64,000 nt of DNA. Source: an uncultured Flavobacteriales bacterium. Its GTDB lineage: Bacteria; Bacteroidota; Bacteroidia; Flavobacteriales_D; Crocinitomicaceae. This document shows, in pieces, positions 18,801 to 26,829 of this stretch. The notes below the pieces were generated by a model that did not search any database, was not told the origin of the DNA, and saw only the letters and a program-made list of their open reading frames with translations. The stretch covers positions 248,001 through 312,000 of the forward strand of contig CAJXJK010000004.1 of NCBI GenBank assembly GCA_913054135.1, written 5' to 3'. How positions within the stretch are numbered: the first letter of the stretch is position 1; the number at the start of each line of letters is the position of its first letter. Both the position numbers and the translations under genes were made by a program.

Positions 18801-19267
18801 GCATCAACAGTCACATCTTTACCACCATCAAACAAAGTTGAACCAGTATGAACATATTCCCACATCAAAAGACCTGTCGTCCCATTGATTTTGATGACTG
18901 TTAAATCCCAATCATCTCCTGAAATAAATTTTGACCCCGTCACTAAGACATTTCCAGCTCCATCCAATTGAACAGCTGATGCTTCATCTAGGCCAGAACC
19001 ACCATGTTCATATCGCCAATCTTCAGTTCCATCAGCCAAATATTTTACGGTAACCCAATCGTAGTTACCATCTGAGTCAAAAGATGTTCCTGTAACATAT
19101 GTATTACCGGATGCATCCAATTCCAAATCAACTGCTTGATCAATGAAACTTCCATCACCATTTAGCCTGGATTCCCATTGAACATTGATTTGAGCGAAAG
19201 ATAAATTCAAGAAAAAAGTTGAAAGTACAACGAGTACAATTCTTGACATAAGTGTAGTTTTAAGCAT
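15842..19267 (-). CDS. SBBP beta-propeller protein with Ig-like repeats and T9SS type A sorting domain
   Basis: 1141 residues. The start chosen is the first ATG, which fits a near-consensus promoter just upstream; an ATG six codons later (MSRIVLVV) also gives a good signal peptide. Residues ~25-440 are SBBP-type propeller repeats (DASGNTYVTGTSFDSDG, DGAGNVLVTGSKF, DAAGNIIIAGQAF). Next come Ig-like modules, five of them in a regular ~76-residue array (VDAGTNTSICPEDSY, VNAGLDDQICVGDT, …). The C-terminus (VKVYPNPTNGVINVEL ... GVYFLQIVKGDQVVSKRIIKN) is a type A T9SS sorting domain. Secreted surface protein; no catalytic motif seen. It lies inverted between two adhesin cassettes. Confidence 0.85.
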   Translation of the reverse strand: MLKTTLMSRIVLVVLSTFFLNLSFAQINVQWESRLNGDGSFIDQAVDLELDASGNTYVTGTSFDSDGNYDWVTVKYLADGTEDWRYEHGGSGLDEASAVQLDGAGNVLVTGSKFISGDDWDLTVIKINGTTGLLMWEYVHTGSTLFDGGKDVTVDANNDVIAAGTFSFSATDINYLVVKVDGVTGLLDWSYSNGTTNNDEAKIVKTDASNNIYVGGHSDVGSGTSYFDFLVMKYAPTGGAPTNQATVDAGFNGLDTPNAMELDAAGNIIIAGQAFNAPVEEEDYATMKFNNNCVWQWTETYSGDATALDRINAIAVDQVSGNIFVTGRSKSLASSEDYYTIAYDNNGTFLWDDRYTSTGLGFDEATDIQLSGTGFVYLTGYSYEAGVNNDYTTVKYDVSGNLIWDTRFDGPSGLSDQAVKMQLDPTENIFVTGSSHGGVTNLDYSTIKYCQLTTVASADTAICLGQDVDLTATGGINITWAVLSGDAGSLSCTSCGTTTADPNTTSVYTVSSESASGCVDFDTVTVVVNSIPSPTIYNDTPLSFCTGDSVTLYTDTYDLYSWSTSSVDSFTTVYSTGTYTVTITDTNGCVNSANANVTAFALPNVDAGTNTSICPEDSYPMNATGAATYLWDVDATLSQLNIPNPIASPTSQTWYYVTGTDGNGCENNDSIQISLFTSPVVNAGLDDQICVGDTIGLLATGAVSYLWDSSPYLSTLVDADPDAFPPSLTTFTVTGTDGNGCIDTDDVTISTISLPGIDAGPADSHCIGDDSQLFATGALTWVWTANSDLSNETISNPVASNTVDTWFYVSGTDVNMCTNIDSVFISVDPLPNVSAGVDFNVCVGSQAPLLATGADTYQWDFHPTFITATNISNPISEPITITTFSVTGTNSTTMCENTASVTVGLNALPTIDAGADTSMCIGDSLQLMATGGDTYVWDNDPSLSSIIVSDPWSYATVDTWYYVDAFDVNSCFGEDSVLVTVNTLPTSPVIFENGAWLVSSYSSGNQWYFDGSPVTGGDNDSLNWVNEGVNGSYTLLYTDGNGCSKFSEVTNIIVIDDIGFDQNEAFEVKVYPNPTNGVINVELTEDIDLIQIINVNGQVVLNQSILNSGINNFDLNGFEDGVYFLQIVKGDQVVSKRIIKN
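16525..17460 (-). repeat. Five tandem ~76-residue Ig-like repeats
   Basis: Copies are spaced about 221-233 bp and carry the pattern PxVxAGxDxxxCxGDxxxLxATGAxxYxWD ... ISNPxA ... TWYYVTGTDxNGCxNxDS. Each holds two cysteines that could form a disulphide. They are clearly a homogeneous array, distinct from the longer modules of adhesins A-C. Confidence 0.7.
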
Positions 19268-19276
19268 TTCAATTGG

Positions 19277-19307
19277 CTAAAGTAAAGAAAATGTACACAG
19301 AATCAAA
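19277..19307 (-). promoter_or_regulatory. Promoter of the SBBP/T9SS gene
   Basis: On the minus strand: TTTG (19307-19304), a 19-nt spacer, then TACTTTAG (19284-19277), one mismatch from TAnnTTTG. The first ATG is 9 nt further on, predicting a leader of only about 6 nt. Confidence 0.6.
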
Positions 19308-19464
19308 GAATTTCAATCAGATAGATGTGAACTTTTCATTGACGGATGGTATTTTTTTTAGGACGAATTGTCACATTTATCAGATTAGCGTCTAAAAGTT
19401 TGCATTAGATGATTAATATCTATAATTTCGTGACTTTGTACCTACTCACAAAACTGAGTTGAAA

Positions 19465-22400
19465 ATGAAAAGATTACTACTACTATTCACTATCCTGTTA
19501 TCAGGGTATTCATTCGCTACACACGTAGTTGGGGGTGAAATAATCTATCAACATGTTGGTGGATCATCTTACATACTAACGGTAAAATTATACCGAGATT
19601 GTGATCCGAGCTCTGTTCAATTCCCGCTCACAACTGCTGTTATTGTTGACGAAGGAGATGGAACAGCTTACACAACATTCACGCTTCCCATGCTAGGACG
19701 TGACACATTGAGTCCTGAGCTTGATACATGTGCCTTCGACCCTGGTATTTGTGTAGAGGAAGCAATATATTCTTCAGTGGTTTCATTACCTCCTGGATCT
19801 GGAGGATATCACCTTTATTACCAACTTTGTTGTAGAAACGGAAGTATTCTTAATATTAATGCTCCTCTGAATGCGAGAGAAACTTTTTATGCTTACGTTC
19901 CTGATAACAACATTTACTTGACAAACTCAAGTCCTGTAATAGCTAATTTCCCTCCAGTTTATGTATGTAATGACCAAGATCTCAGTTTAGATTTTGGAGC
20001 CACAGATGCAGATGGAGATTCACTGGTTTACTCATTTTATACTCCTTATGATGGAGTGAACGGTACCGGAATAACTTATGGTCCTGGGCTACCACCAAAT
20101 AATTTTCAAGCACAACCAATTACTTGGATTGGTGCATTTAATGCTAATAACCCGCTTGATAACAATGCGCCTTTTAATGGATTGAATATTGACGCACAAA
20201 CTGGTTTCATTACTGGTTCTCCAGATGGAACTGGTCAATTCGTAGTTGGTGTAATGGTAGATGAGTATCGTGACGATTCTCTAATTGGTAGAATTACAAG
20301 AGACTTTCAATTAAATGTAGTGAATTGTCCTCCGCCCCAAGATGCGGCGATTGGACCAATTGATGCATGTAACGGAGTAGCAATTACCTTTGACAATCAA
20401 TCAGGTGCCGGAGCAAATGGATTCTGGTGGGATTTTGGAACTGCAAATCCTGCAGATACCTCTATAGTTTTTGAACCTACATTTACTTATCCTTCAATCG
20501 GAACTTATACAGTAACCTTGATGGCTCAAAAAGGAACACTCTGTGCCGATACGGTCACTTATGTTATGACTATTTCTGGCTTGAATGGAGATTTTACGCC
20601 TCCTGATACATTGTGTATCGGCGAGTCTGGAACATGGACAGACATTTCAGTTCCTGCAGCAAATGGTGTTGTTGATAGCTGGCAGTGGGATTTTGGAGAT
20701 GGGAATACTTCTACCGCACAAAATCCAACTCACGCCTTCGCAACAAGTGGAGACTTTATGGTTCAACTTATTGTTGGCACAGATGTAGGATGTTCAGACA
20801 CTATTACTAAAATGATGCACGTGAAAATTCCGCCACAAGCTGGAATTGTTCCTTTACCTGGTTGTAACGGATTAACTGTTGACTTTACGAGTTCAAGCGA
20901 CCCGCTTGCAACTGGTCTTTGGTGGGAATTTGGAACTGGTTTCCCAGCTGACACTTCTGATCTCACTGACCCTACCTTTACTTACGGTTCATACGGAAGT
21001 TATACTGTTAACTTAGTTGCTCAAAAAGGTACATCTTGTGCTGACACTGCTTCATACACAATCATTATTTCAGACATCACGGCAGATTTTGCTGCTGTTG
21101 ACACAACTTGTACCAATGTATTAGTGCCTTATTCAGATCTTTCATTCACTACAGGTGGTGGAGTTGTTGACTCATGGCAATGGGACTTTGATGGTGCTGG
21201 TTCATCTACATCACAAAATCCAAGTATAGGATACACAGTTGCTGGAGACTATGACGTTCAACTGATTGTTGAATCAGATTTAGGTTGTATTGACTCTATT
21301 ACGATTGATATTACTGTTGAAGACGCTCCACAAGCGATCATTGGACCTACAGATTTTTGTTCAGGATTGACGGTAGACTTCTCTAACGCTTCACCTGCAG
21401 GTGCATCTGGTTTCCATTGGGATTTTGGAACAGCCAACCCAGCAGACACATCTATTTTAGATAATCCAACCTTTACGTTCCCTTCATTTGGTTCATACAC
21501 AATTGTATTAACTGCTCAAAAGGGAACTGATTGTGAGACCGTAACAACCCTAGATATTCAAGTATCAGAAATTACAGCTGATTTTGTATCAGTTGATACA
21601 ATTTGTGAAGGAGACAACATTAGTTTCACTGATGCTTCTATCACACAAGTTGGAACTACCATTACTGATTGGGATTGGAACTTTGGAGATTTGAATATTT
21701 CAACTCAACAAAATCCAACTCATCAATATAACGGTACAACTGGTACTGTGCCGGTAGAACTAATCGTTACTTCAAACATTGGATGTAAAGATACAATCGT
21801 ACAAAATGTTGAAGTAATTCCTCTTCCAATCGTAGATGCAGGTATGGACACAGCTGTTTGTGTATCTAATCCAAGCCTTTTACTAAACGGAAGTATTTCA
21901 GGAACAGGTGGCGGATTCTGGTCCGGACTTGGAGGGGTATTTACACCAAGTAATACAATCATGAACCCAACATATTTCGCTTCATTAGGTGAATTAAATA
22001 ATGGATCAACACAATTAGTACTGACTTCAAATGCAACACTTTATTGTGCTGCAGTGACAGATACTTTGACTATCCAATATTTAGATACTCCTACTATTGA
22101 TGCAGGATTAGATATTGAAGTTTGTGATGACACTACCTATATACAATTAGGAGCCACAGTTCAGTTCACTACCAATACGGTTTGGACGACAAACGGAGCC
22201 GGATCATTTGATGATGACGGACTTTTAGATGCAACATACACTTTCTCTCCTGGAGAGATTATCGCAGGTGACTCAATTGCATTCGGAATTGAAACGTTTA
22301 ACTTCTCAGGTTGTCCTGATGACATGGATACGGTTTGGCTATTCTTCAACTCTCCTCCTACTATAGGAACTGTATTTGACGATACTGTATGTGCAGGATT

Positions 22401-23628
22401 CCCTATTGTATTGAATTCAAATTCTACTACAGGAAATGGTCTTTGGACTACTTCTGGTGACGGAATCTTCAATCCTGATTCTTCAGACGCAACACTTTAC
22501 GACCATGGTGTATTAGACGAAACAACTGGATCCGTAACAATCTATTTTGAATCTTTAGATAATGGAGGCTGTGCCGCACTATACGATACACTTGATATTG
22601 TAATTGTACCATCTCCTACTCCTGATTATTCATTTGTAGAAGATTGTTTTGGTAGCCCCACAGTATTTACCAATAATTCAACTTCAATTGACCCAATTGT
22701 TGGTTACGAATGGATCTTTGAACCAGGTGAGACGTCAACAGACACAGACCCTACTCATACATTCACTACACCAGGTATTCATCCAGTTGAATTAATTGTG
22801 ACTTCAGCAAATGGATGTACCGATACATTAACTACAGATGTTAACGCTCACCACATTCCTGTTGCTGATTTTGGAATTCCAGCACCTTGTTTAGAACCTG
22901 CAAGTTTCTTCTTTGACTCTTCATCTGTTGTAAACGACTCGATCGTTTCTTGGAATTGGGATTTCGGAGATGCTTCTGCTGCTAGTACTGATCAAAACCC
23001 TGCTCACATTTACGCAGGATCTGGAACATATGACGTTACTTTATCCGTAACTTCAGGATTTGGATGTAGCAATTCAACAACAGTAGCTATTACAATTTTC
23101 GAAGGACCTACAGCAGCATTTACTGTAAGCCCACCTAGCGGAAACGTAGGTGACGATATTTACTTCACGGACAATTCTGTTCCTAATCCAGAAGCGATTG
23201 TTAGTTGGCTGTATGATTTTGGTGACTCAAGCACTTTAGCTTCACCTGATGCTGTTCACGTATTTGACCCTGAAGGAGAATATGAGGTTACTTTAATAGT
23301 TATTGATGAAGCAGGTTGTACAGATTCTATAACAGTTGTTGTACCAGTTTATCACGGACCATTAGTTCCTTCTGCCTTTACCCCTAACGGAGATGGAAAC
23401 AATGACTTCTTAAATATTCTTGGAGGTAATTTTGAATCAGTTGATTTCAAGGTTTACAACAACTGGGGTGAACAAATTTATGAGACGTTAGATCCAAATG
23501 ATGCAGGATGGGATGGTACTTACAAAAACATTGATCAGCCAATGGGCGTATATGTGTATGTAGCGACAGTTGTCACATTTGATGGCGAAGAGCATGTATT
23601 AAAAGGAGATGTATCATTAATTAGATAA
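19465..23628 (+). CDS. Giant T9SS type B adhesin C with PKD-dyad array
   Basis: 1387 residues from the ATG of the signal peptide MKRLLLLFTILLSGYSFA (a TTG two codons upstream is not needed). The head, starting THVVGGEIIYQHVG, is a conserved N-terminal domain of Bacteroidota PKD/type B proteins and differs from the head of adhesins A and B. Three copies of a two-PKD unit follow (about residues 288-790), then three DAGxDxxxC-type modules, three more PKD domains (WNWDFGDASA, WLYDFGDSS) and a type B sorting domain (VPSAFTPNGDGNNDFLNI ... WDGTYKNIDQPMGVYVY). T9SS-exported adhesin by inference. The PorP/SprF ATG is 7 nt after its stop. A near-consensus promoter (TTTG, 20 nt, TAATTTCG) lies 26 nt or so upstream. 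Confidence 0.86.
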   Translation: MKRLLLLFTILLSGYSFATHVVGGEIIYQHVGGSSYILTVKLYRDCDPSSVQFPLTTAVIVDEGDGTAYTTFTLPMLGRDTLSPELDTCAFDPGICVEEAIYSSVVSLPPGSGGYHLYYQLCCRNGSILNINAPLNARETFYAYVPDNNIYLTNSSPVIANFPPVYVCNDQDLSLDFGATDADGDSLVYSFYTPYDGVNGTGITYGPGLPPNNFQAQPITWIGAFNANNPLDNNAPFNGLNIDAQTGFITGSPDGTGQFVVGVMVDEYRDDSLIGRITRDFQLNVVNCPPPQDAAIGPIDACNGVAITFDNQSGAGANGFWWDFGTANPADTSIVFEPTFTYPSIGTYTVTLMAQKGTLCADTVTYVMTISGLNGDFTPPDTLCIGESGTWTDISVPAANGVVDSWQWDFGDGNTSTAQNPTHAFATSGDFMVQLIVGTDVGCSDTITKMMHVKIPPQAGIVPLPGCNGLTVDFTSSSDPLATGLWWEFGTGFPADTSDLTDPTFTYGSYGSYTVNLVAQKGTSCADTASYTIIISDITADFAAVDTTCTNVLVPYSDLSFTTGGGVVDSWQWDFDGAGSSTSQNPSIGYTVAGDYDVQLIVESDLGCIDSITIDITVEDAPQAIIGPTDFCSGLTVDFSNASPAGASGFHWDFGTANPADTSILDNPTFTFPSFGSYTIVLTAQKGTDCETVTTLDIQVSEITADFVSVDTICEGDNISFTDASITQVGTTITDWDWNFGDLNISTQQNPTHQYNGTTGTVPVELIVTSNIGCKDTIVQNVEVIPLPIVDAGMDTAVCVSNPSLLLNGSISGTGGGFWSGLGGVFTPSNTIMNPTYFASLGELNNGSTQLVLTSNATLYCAAVTDTLTIQYLDTPTIDAGLDIEVCDDTTYIQLGATVQFTTNTVWTTNGAGSFDDDGLLDATYTFSPGEIIAGDSIAFGIETFNFSGCPDDMDTVWLFFNSPPTIGTVFDDTVCAGFPIVLNSNSTTGNGLWTTSGDGIFNPDSSDATLYDHGVLDETTGSVTIYFESLDNGGCAALYDTLDIVIVPSPTPDYSFVEDCFGSPTVFTNNSTSIDPIVGYEWIFEPGETSTDTDPTHTFTTPGIHPVELIVTSANGCTDTLTTDVNAHHIPVADFGIPAPCLEPASFFFDSSSVVNDSIVSWNWDFGDASAASTDQNPAHIYAGSGTYDVTLSVTSGFGCSNSTTVAITIFEGPTAAFTVSPPSGNVGDDIYFTDNSVPNPEAIVSWLYDFGDSSTLASPDAVHVFDPEGEYEVTLIVIDEAGCTDSITVVVPVYHGPLVPSAFTPNGDGNNDFLNILGGNFESVDFKVYNNWGEQIYETLDPNDAGWDGTYKNIDQPMGVYVYVATVVTFDGEEHVLKGDVSLIR
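20326..21830 (+). repeat. Three copies of a ~167-residue PKD dyad
   Basis: Units start near 20326, 20827 and 21327 (period about 500 bp). Each unit has a PKD domain with (G/C)NG..xDF.. GxWW/HWDFGTxxPADTS and a TFTYxSxGSYTV strand, then a second PKD domain (ADFxxVDTxC … SWQWDFG … STSQNP). Whole dyads, not single domains, were duplicated. Confidence 0.75.
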
Positions 23629-23635
23629 TTTGAGA

Positions 23636-24622
23636 ATGAAAAAAATACTTACAGTCATAGGGATTGCTTTGTTATCAATTCAATCTTATGCGCAAGATTT
23701 TCACTTGTCGCAGTATGATGCCGCCGCTCTAAACGCAAATCCAGGAATGACTGGTGTGTTTAAAGGCGATTACAGAATTCACGGCCACTTTAGAACTCAG
23801 TGGATGGCTATTGCGACTAAACCTTTTACAACTGGTTTAATTGCATTTGATGCAAATCAAGGAAAATGGGGTTGGGGAATTCAGGCAGCAAACTTTAGAG
23901 CCGGTACAGGAGCATATAATGTGATTAGTATCCTACCTTCTGCGGCTATTAAACTCCCTTTTGGAGAAAAGAAATTCAGCTTTTTTAGTATAGGTGCTCA
24001 AGCTGGAGTTTTTCAAAAATCAATTAAGATTTCTGCACTAACATTCGGAGATCAATATTCTCCGTACGGAGGAGGTACATTTTCAAACTCAACTGCAGAA
24101 GCTTTTGGGGATGCAAATCAAATCAACTTAGATGTGAATCTAGGAATCATGTATTACTATGCAAAACCAGGAATCAGAGTAAATCCGTTTGGAGGTGTTT
24201 CTATGTATCACGTAAATAGACCTACAGAATCATTTATTGAAGACGACGGAAATAAACTGCCGTTCAGATACCAGGGAATTGCTGGAGCAAGAGTTGTTTT
24301 GACTAACAAAATAGCCATCATCCCTAAAGTACTATTTCAGTACCAAGAACAAGCAAGTGAATTAACATTCAGTGCTCTTGGTCAGTTCTATTTGGAATCA
24401 TATGACATCTTTTTATTAGGTGGAGGTACTTATAGAAATAAAGATGCAGCAATTTTAGAATTTGGCGTGAAGTATGGTCAATGGACTGGAAGGTTCAGTT
24501 ACGACATCAATACTTCTACTTTGAATAACGCAACAAACGGAAGAGGTGGTTCTGAACTTTCAGTTACCTATATTTTCAATAGACCTAATCCGAATCCAGT
24601 ACCAACTTGTCCGAAATTATAA
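23636..24622 (+). CDS. PorP/SprF-family membrane protein, cassette 2
   Basis: 328 residues from the ATG; signal peptide ends at SIQSYAQ. Mature start DFHLSQYDAAALNANPGMTG with HGHFRTQW is almost the same as in the cassette 1 protein, and the similarity continues to the end (RFSYDINTSTLNNATNGRGG; VPTCPKL versus VKICPRL). Outer-membrane barrel partner for adhesin C is the likely role. The stop codon shares a base with the next ATG (TAATG), so translation is coupled with the PorE-like gene. Confidence 0.87.
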   Translation: MKKILTVIGIALLSIQSYAQDFHLSQYDAAALNANPGMTGVFKGDYRIHGHFRTQWMAIATKPFTTGLIAFDANQGKWGWGIQAANFRAGTGAYNVISILPSAAIKLPFGEKKFSFFSIGAQAGVFQKSIKISALTFGDQYSPYGGGTFSNSTAEAFGDANQINLDVNLGIMYYYAKPGIRVNPFGGVSMYHVNRPTESFIEDDGNKLPFRYQGIAGARVVLTNKIAIIPKVLFQYQEQASELTFSALGQFYLESYDIFLLGGGTYRNKDAAILEFGVKYGQWTGRFSYDINTSTLNNATNGRGGSELSVTYIFNRPNPNPVPTCPKL

Positions 24623-26745
24623 TGAAGAAAATAAGCACATTACTTATACTAGCAGTATTGACTGCGGGTTCTTTATTCGGTCAAACCAATAAAGAATTGA
24701 TGAAAATGGGGGATGCTGCCATGATCAATGGTCGTTACTCTAATGCTGTCCACTACTATTCTTTTATTTTATTCAAAATTCAAGAAGGAGAAGAAGCATT
24801 GTATTACCCTTACGAAATTTCAACTGCCTACAGAGAACCTGAAAAGGAAGAAAATGGAACAATTGCTCCGCCTTCTAGCCCTAATGCTAAGGAGGTTAAG
24901 GTAATTCATAAATTGGCAGATGCTTATCGTTTAGCTGACGATTACAAAAATGCCGAGAAATGGTATGTATCGGCATTGGCTAATCCGAATGAAGAGTTTC
25001 CTTACGCTCAATACTTTTATGGAGTATCATTAATGTACAATGAGAAGTTTGAAGAGGCTCAACAGCAGTTCGAAGAATATCAAACGAACAATAATGATCC
25101 TGACAATAAATATTACAAGCTGGCATCAGACAAAATAGCTAGTTGTCAATTTGCATTAAATCCAGGGAACACCAAAGAGACTGTAGAGGTCAACAACTTA
25201 GATTCAATAATGAATGCCGGTTCCACTAGTTTTGGAATGCAATTCGCATCTGAAGAATATATGTTATTCTCTTCAGCAAGAATTGAAACAGAAATTGATT
25301 CGACAAAGTTAGATGAAGAGAAAAATCCTCTTGAATTATATCTTCTTGATATCTACATGGTGAAAATAAATGAGGATGGAAGCCTAGGCAAACCTGAGAA
25401 GTTTCCGTTTGAAATTAACTCAAGAGATTATCACGAAGGATCTGCAGTTTTATCTTCTGATGGTACATCTATGTTCTTCACGAAGATGGATCCTGAAAAC
25501 AGAAACGAAACTAAAATTTACGCAAGTAGAAAATTTAATAATCAATGGTTAAAGCCTTTCCCTCTAGATGGAAATGTAAATCTTGATGGATTTAGATCAA
25601 TGAACCCTTATTTTGGAGCAGATGGTAAAACATTATACTTCGCTTCGAATAGACCAGGTGGTGAAGGTGGAATGGATATTTGGTACACTGAGCTGAATGC
25701 TCAAGGAGAAACTACTGAACCTCAAAACATGGGGAATCAAATCAATACTCCTTCTAATGAGGTAACTCCATTTTTCCATGAGAATACAAAAACGCTTTAT
25801 TTCGCATCTGAAGGTCATATTGGATTCGGAGGATTAGACGTATTCTCAAGTAGATTTGATGAAGACACTGATTGGTTTGGAGCCTCGTTAAATGCAGGCG
25901 CACCGATTAACACCTCAAGAAACGATAGCTATTTCGTAATTGATCCTAAATTACAAACAGGCTATGTGACCTCTGACAGAGATGCCTGTACCGAATGTGA
26001 TTCAATCTATAACTTAAGCATTCACTGTAATAAAGTATTTGAGGTTAAGAAACCTGAAATGAAGTTCTTCATCTCTGGTTATGTATATGATGAAGCTACA
26101 AATGAGATATTACCAGGTGCAAAAATTGAATTTAAAGACGTTACTTACAAATGGGAACACTTTGAGATGATTGCGGATGAGAATGGTTACTATGAGCATG
26201 AATTAGAGCCAAATCTTGAATTATTCATGAGAGCGTCACAAAAAGATTACTTTGCTGACAAAGCCCTTGTATTCACTCTTGGAGCCACAGAATCTAAAAA
26301 TTACCAACAAGATTTTTATTTAGAGAAAATTCCTAAAGGGGAGATCGAGATTGAAGGTATTGAGTACGATTTCGATTCGGCTAAGCTAAGACCAGTTTCA
26401 GAAGAGATTTTGGATAACCTATTAGATTTCTTAGAACTGAATAGCAATCTAAAAATTGAGATTCGTTCGCACACAGATGAGAGAGGAAATGATGCTTACA
26501 ACTTAGATTTATCTGATCGTCGTGCGAAAAGTGTTGTGGATTACTTAGTAGATCATGGAATACCGAGAGAAAGATTAGTTCCTAAGGGATATGGTGAAAC
26601 TAAACCTGCAGAGATTAAACACACTGATGACAGCATGGTTTTCTTGACTCCTGAGTTCATTTATGGCCTCACTAATGAAGATTTACAAGAAGAGTACCAT
26701 CAAAGAAATAGACGTACAGCATTCTTCGTACTAGAACAGAACTAG
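24622..26745 (+). CDS. PorE-like OmpA-family protein, cassette 2
   Basis: 707 residues from the ATG; signal peptide to about residue 20 (…LTAGSLFGQ). Same domain order as the cassette 1 protein: TPR-like helices, propeller blades (LYFASNRPGGEGGMDIW, LYFASEGHIGFGGLDVF), cysteine cluster (ACTECDSIYNLSIHC), carboxypeptidase-regulatory fold (ISGYVYDEATNEILPGAKIE) and OmpA domain (RSHTDERGNDAYNLDLSDRR, GYGETKP). From the regulatory fold on, the two proteins are nearly colinear and very similar, while the TPR part is more diverged. Peptidoglycan-anchored T9SS accessory role by analogy with PorE. It ends the operon before a strong terminator. Confidence 0.87.
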   Translation: MKKISTLLILAVLTAGSLFGQTNKELMKMGDAAMINGRYSNAVHYYSFILFKIQEGEEALYYPYEISTAYREPEKEENGTIAPPSSPNAKEVKVIHKLADAYRLADDYKNAEKWYVSALANPNEEFPYAQYFYGVSLMYNEKFEEAQQQFEEYQTNNNDPDNKYYKLASDKIASCQFALNPGNTKETVEVNNLDSIMNAGSTSFGMQFASEEYMLFSSARIETEIDSTKLDEEKNPLELYLLDIYMVKINEDGSLGKPEKFPFEINSRDYHEGSAVLSSDGTSMFFTKMDPENRNETKIYASRKFNNQWLKPFPLDGNVNLDGFRSMNPYFGADGKTLYFASNRPGGEGGMDIWYTELNAQGETTEPQNMGNQINTPSNEVTPFFHENTKTLYFASEGHIGFGGLDVFSSRFDEDTDWFGASLNAGAPINTSRNDSYFVIDPKLQTGYVTSDRDACTECDSIYNLSIHCNKVFEVKKPEMKFFISGYVYDEATNEILPGAKIEFKDVTYKWEHFEMIADENGYYEHELEPNLELFMRASQKDYFADKALVFTLGATESKNYQQDFYLEKIPKGEIEIEGIEYDFDSAKLRPVSEEILDNLLDFLELNSNLKIEIRSHTDERGNDAYNLDLSDRRAKSVVDYLVDHGIPRERLVPKGYGETKPAEIKHTDDSMVFLTPEFIYGLTNEDLQEEYHQRNRRTAFFVLEQN

Positions 26746-26762
26746 AATATTTAACTTATTTT

Positions 26763-26802
26763 AAAATCCTGACCGAAAGTCTTTCGTGTCAGGATTTTTT
26801 TT
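26763..26802 (+). terminator. Rho-independent terminator of adhesin cassette 2
   Basis: AAAATCCTGAC pairs with GTCAGGATTTT, with an inner CGAAAG/CTTTCG stem, followed by eight T. It begins 17 nt after the PorE-like stop and ends the adhesin C - PorP/SprF - PorE-like operon. Confidence 0.9.
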
Positions 26803-26807
26803 GTTCG

Positions 26808-26815
26808 TATCTTTG
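26808..26815 (+). promoter_or_regulatory. -7 box of the FKBP pair
   Basis: TATCTTTG matches TAnnTTTG exactly and lies right after the terminator, 14 nt before the FKBP start codon, so the leader would be about 11 nt. No good -33 TTTG is seen at 19 nt. Confidence 0.5.
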
Positions 26816-26829
26816 TCAAAAATTATAGA

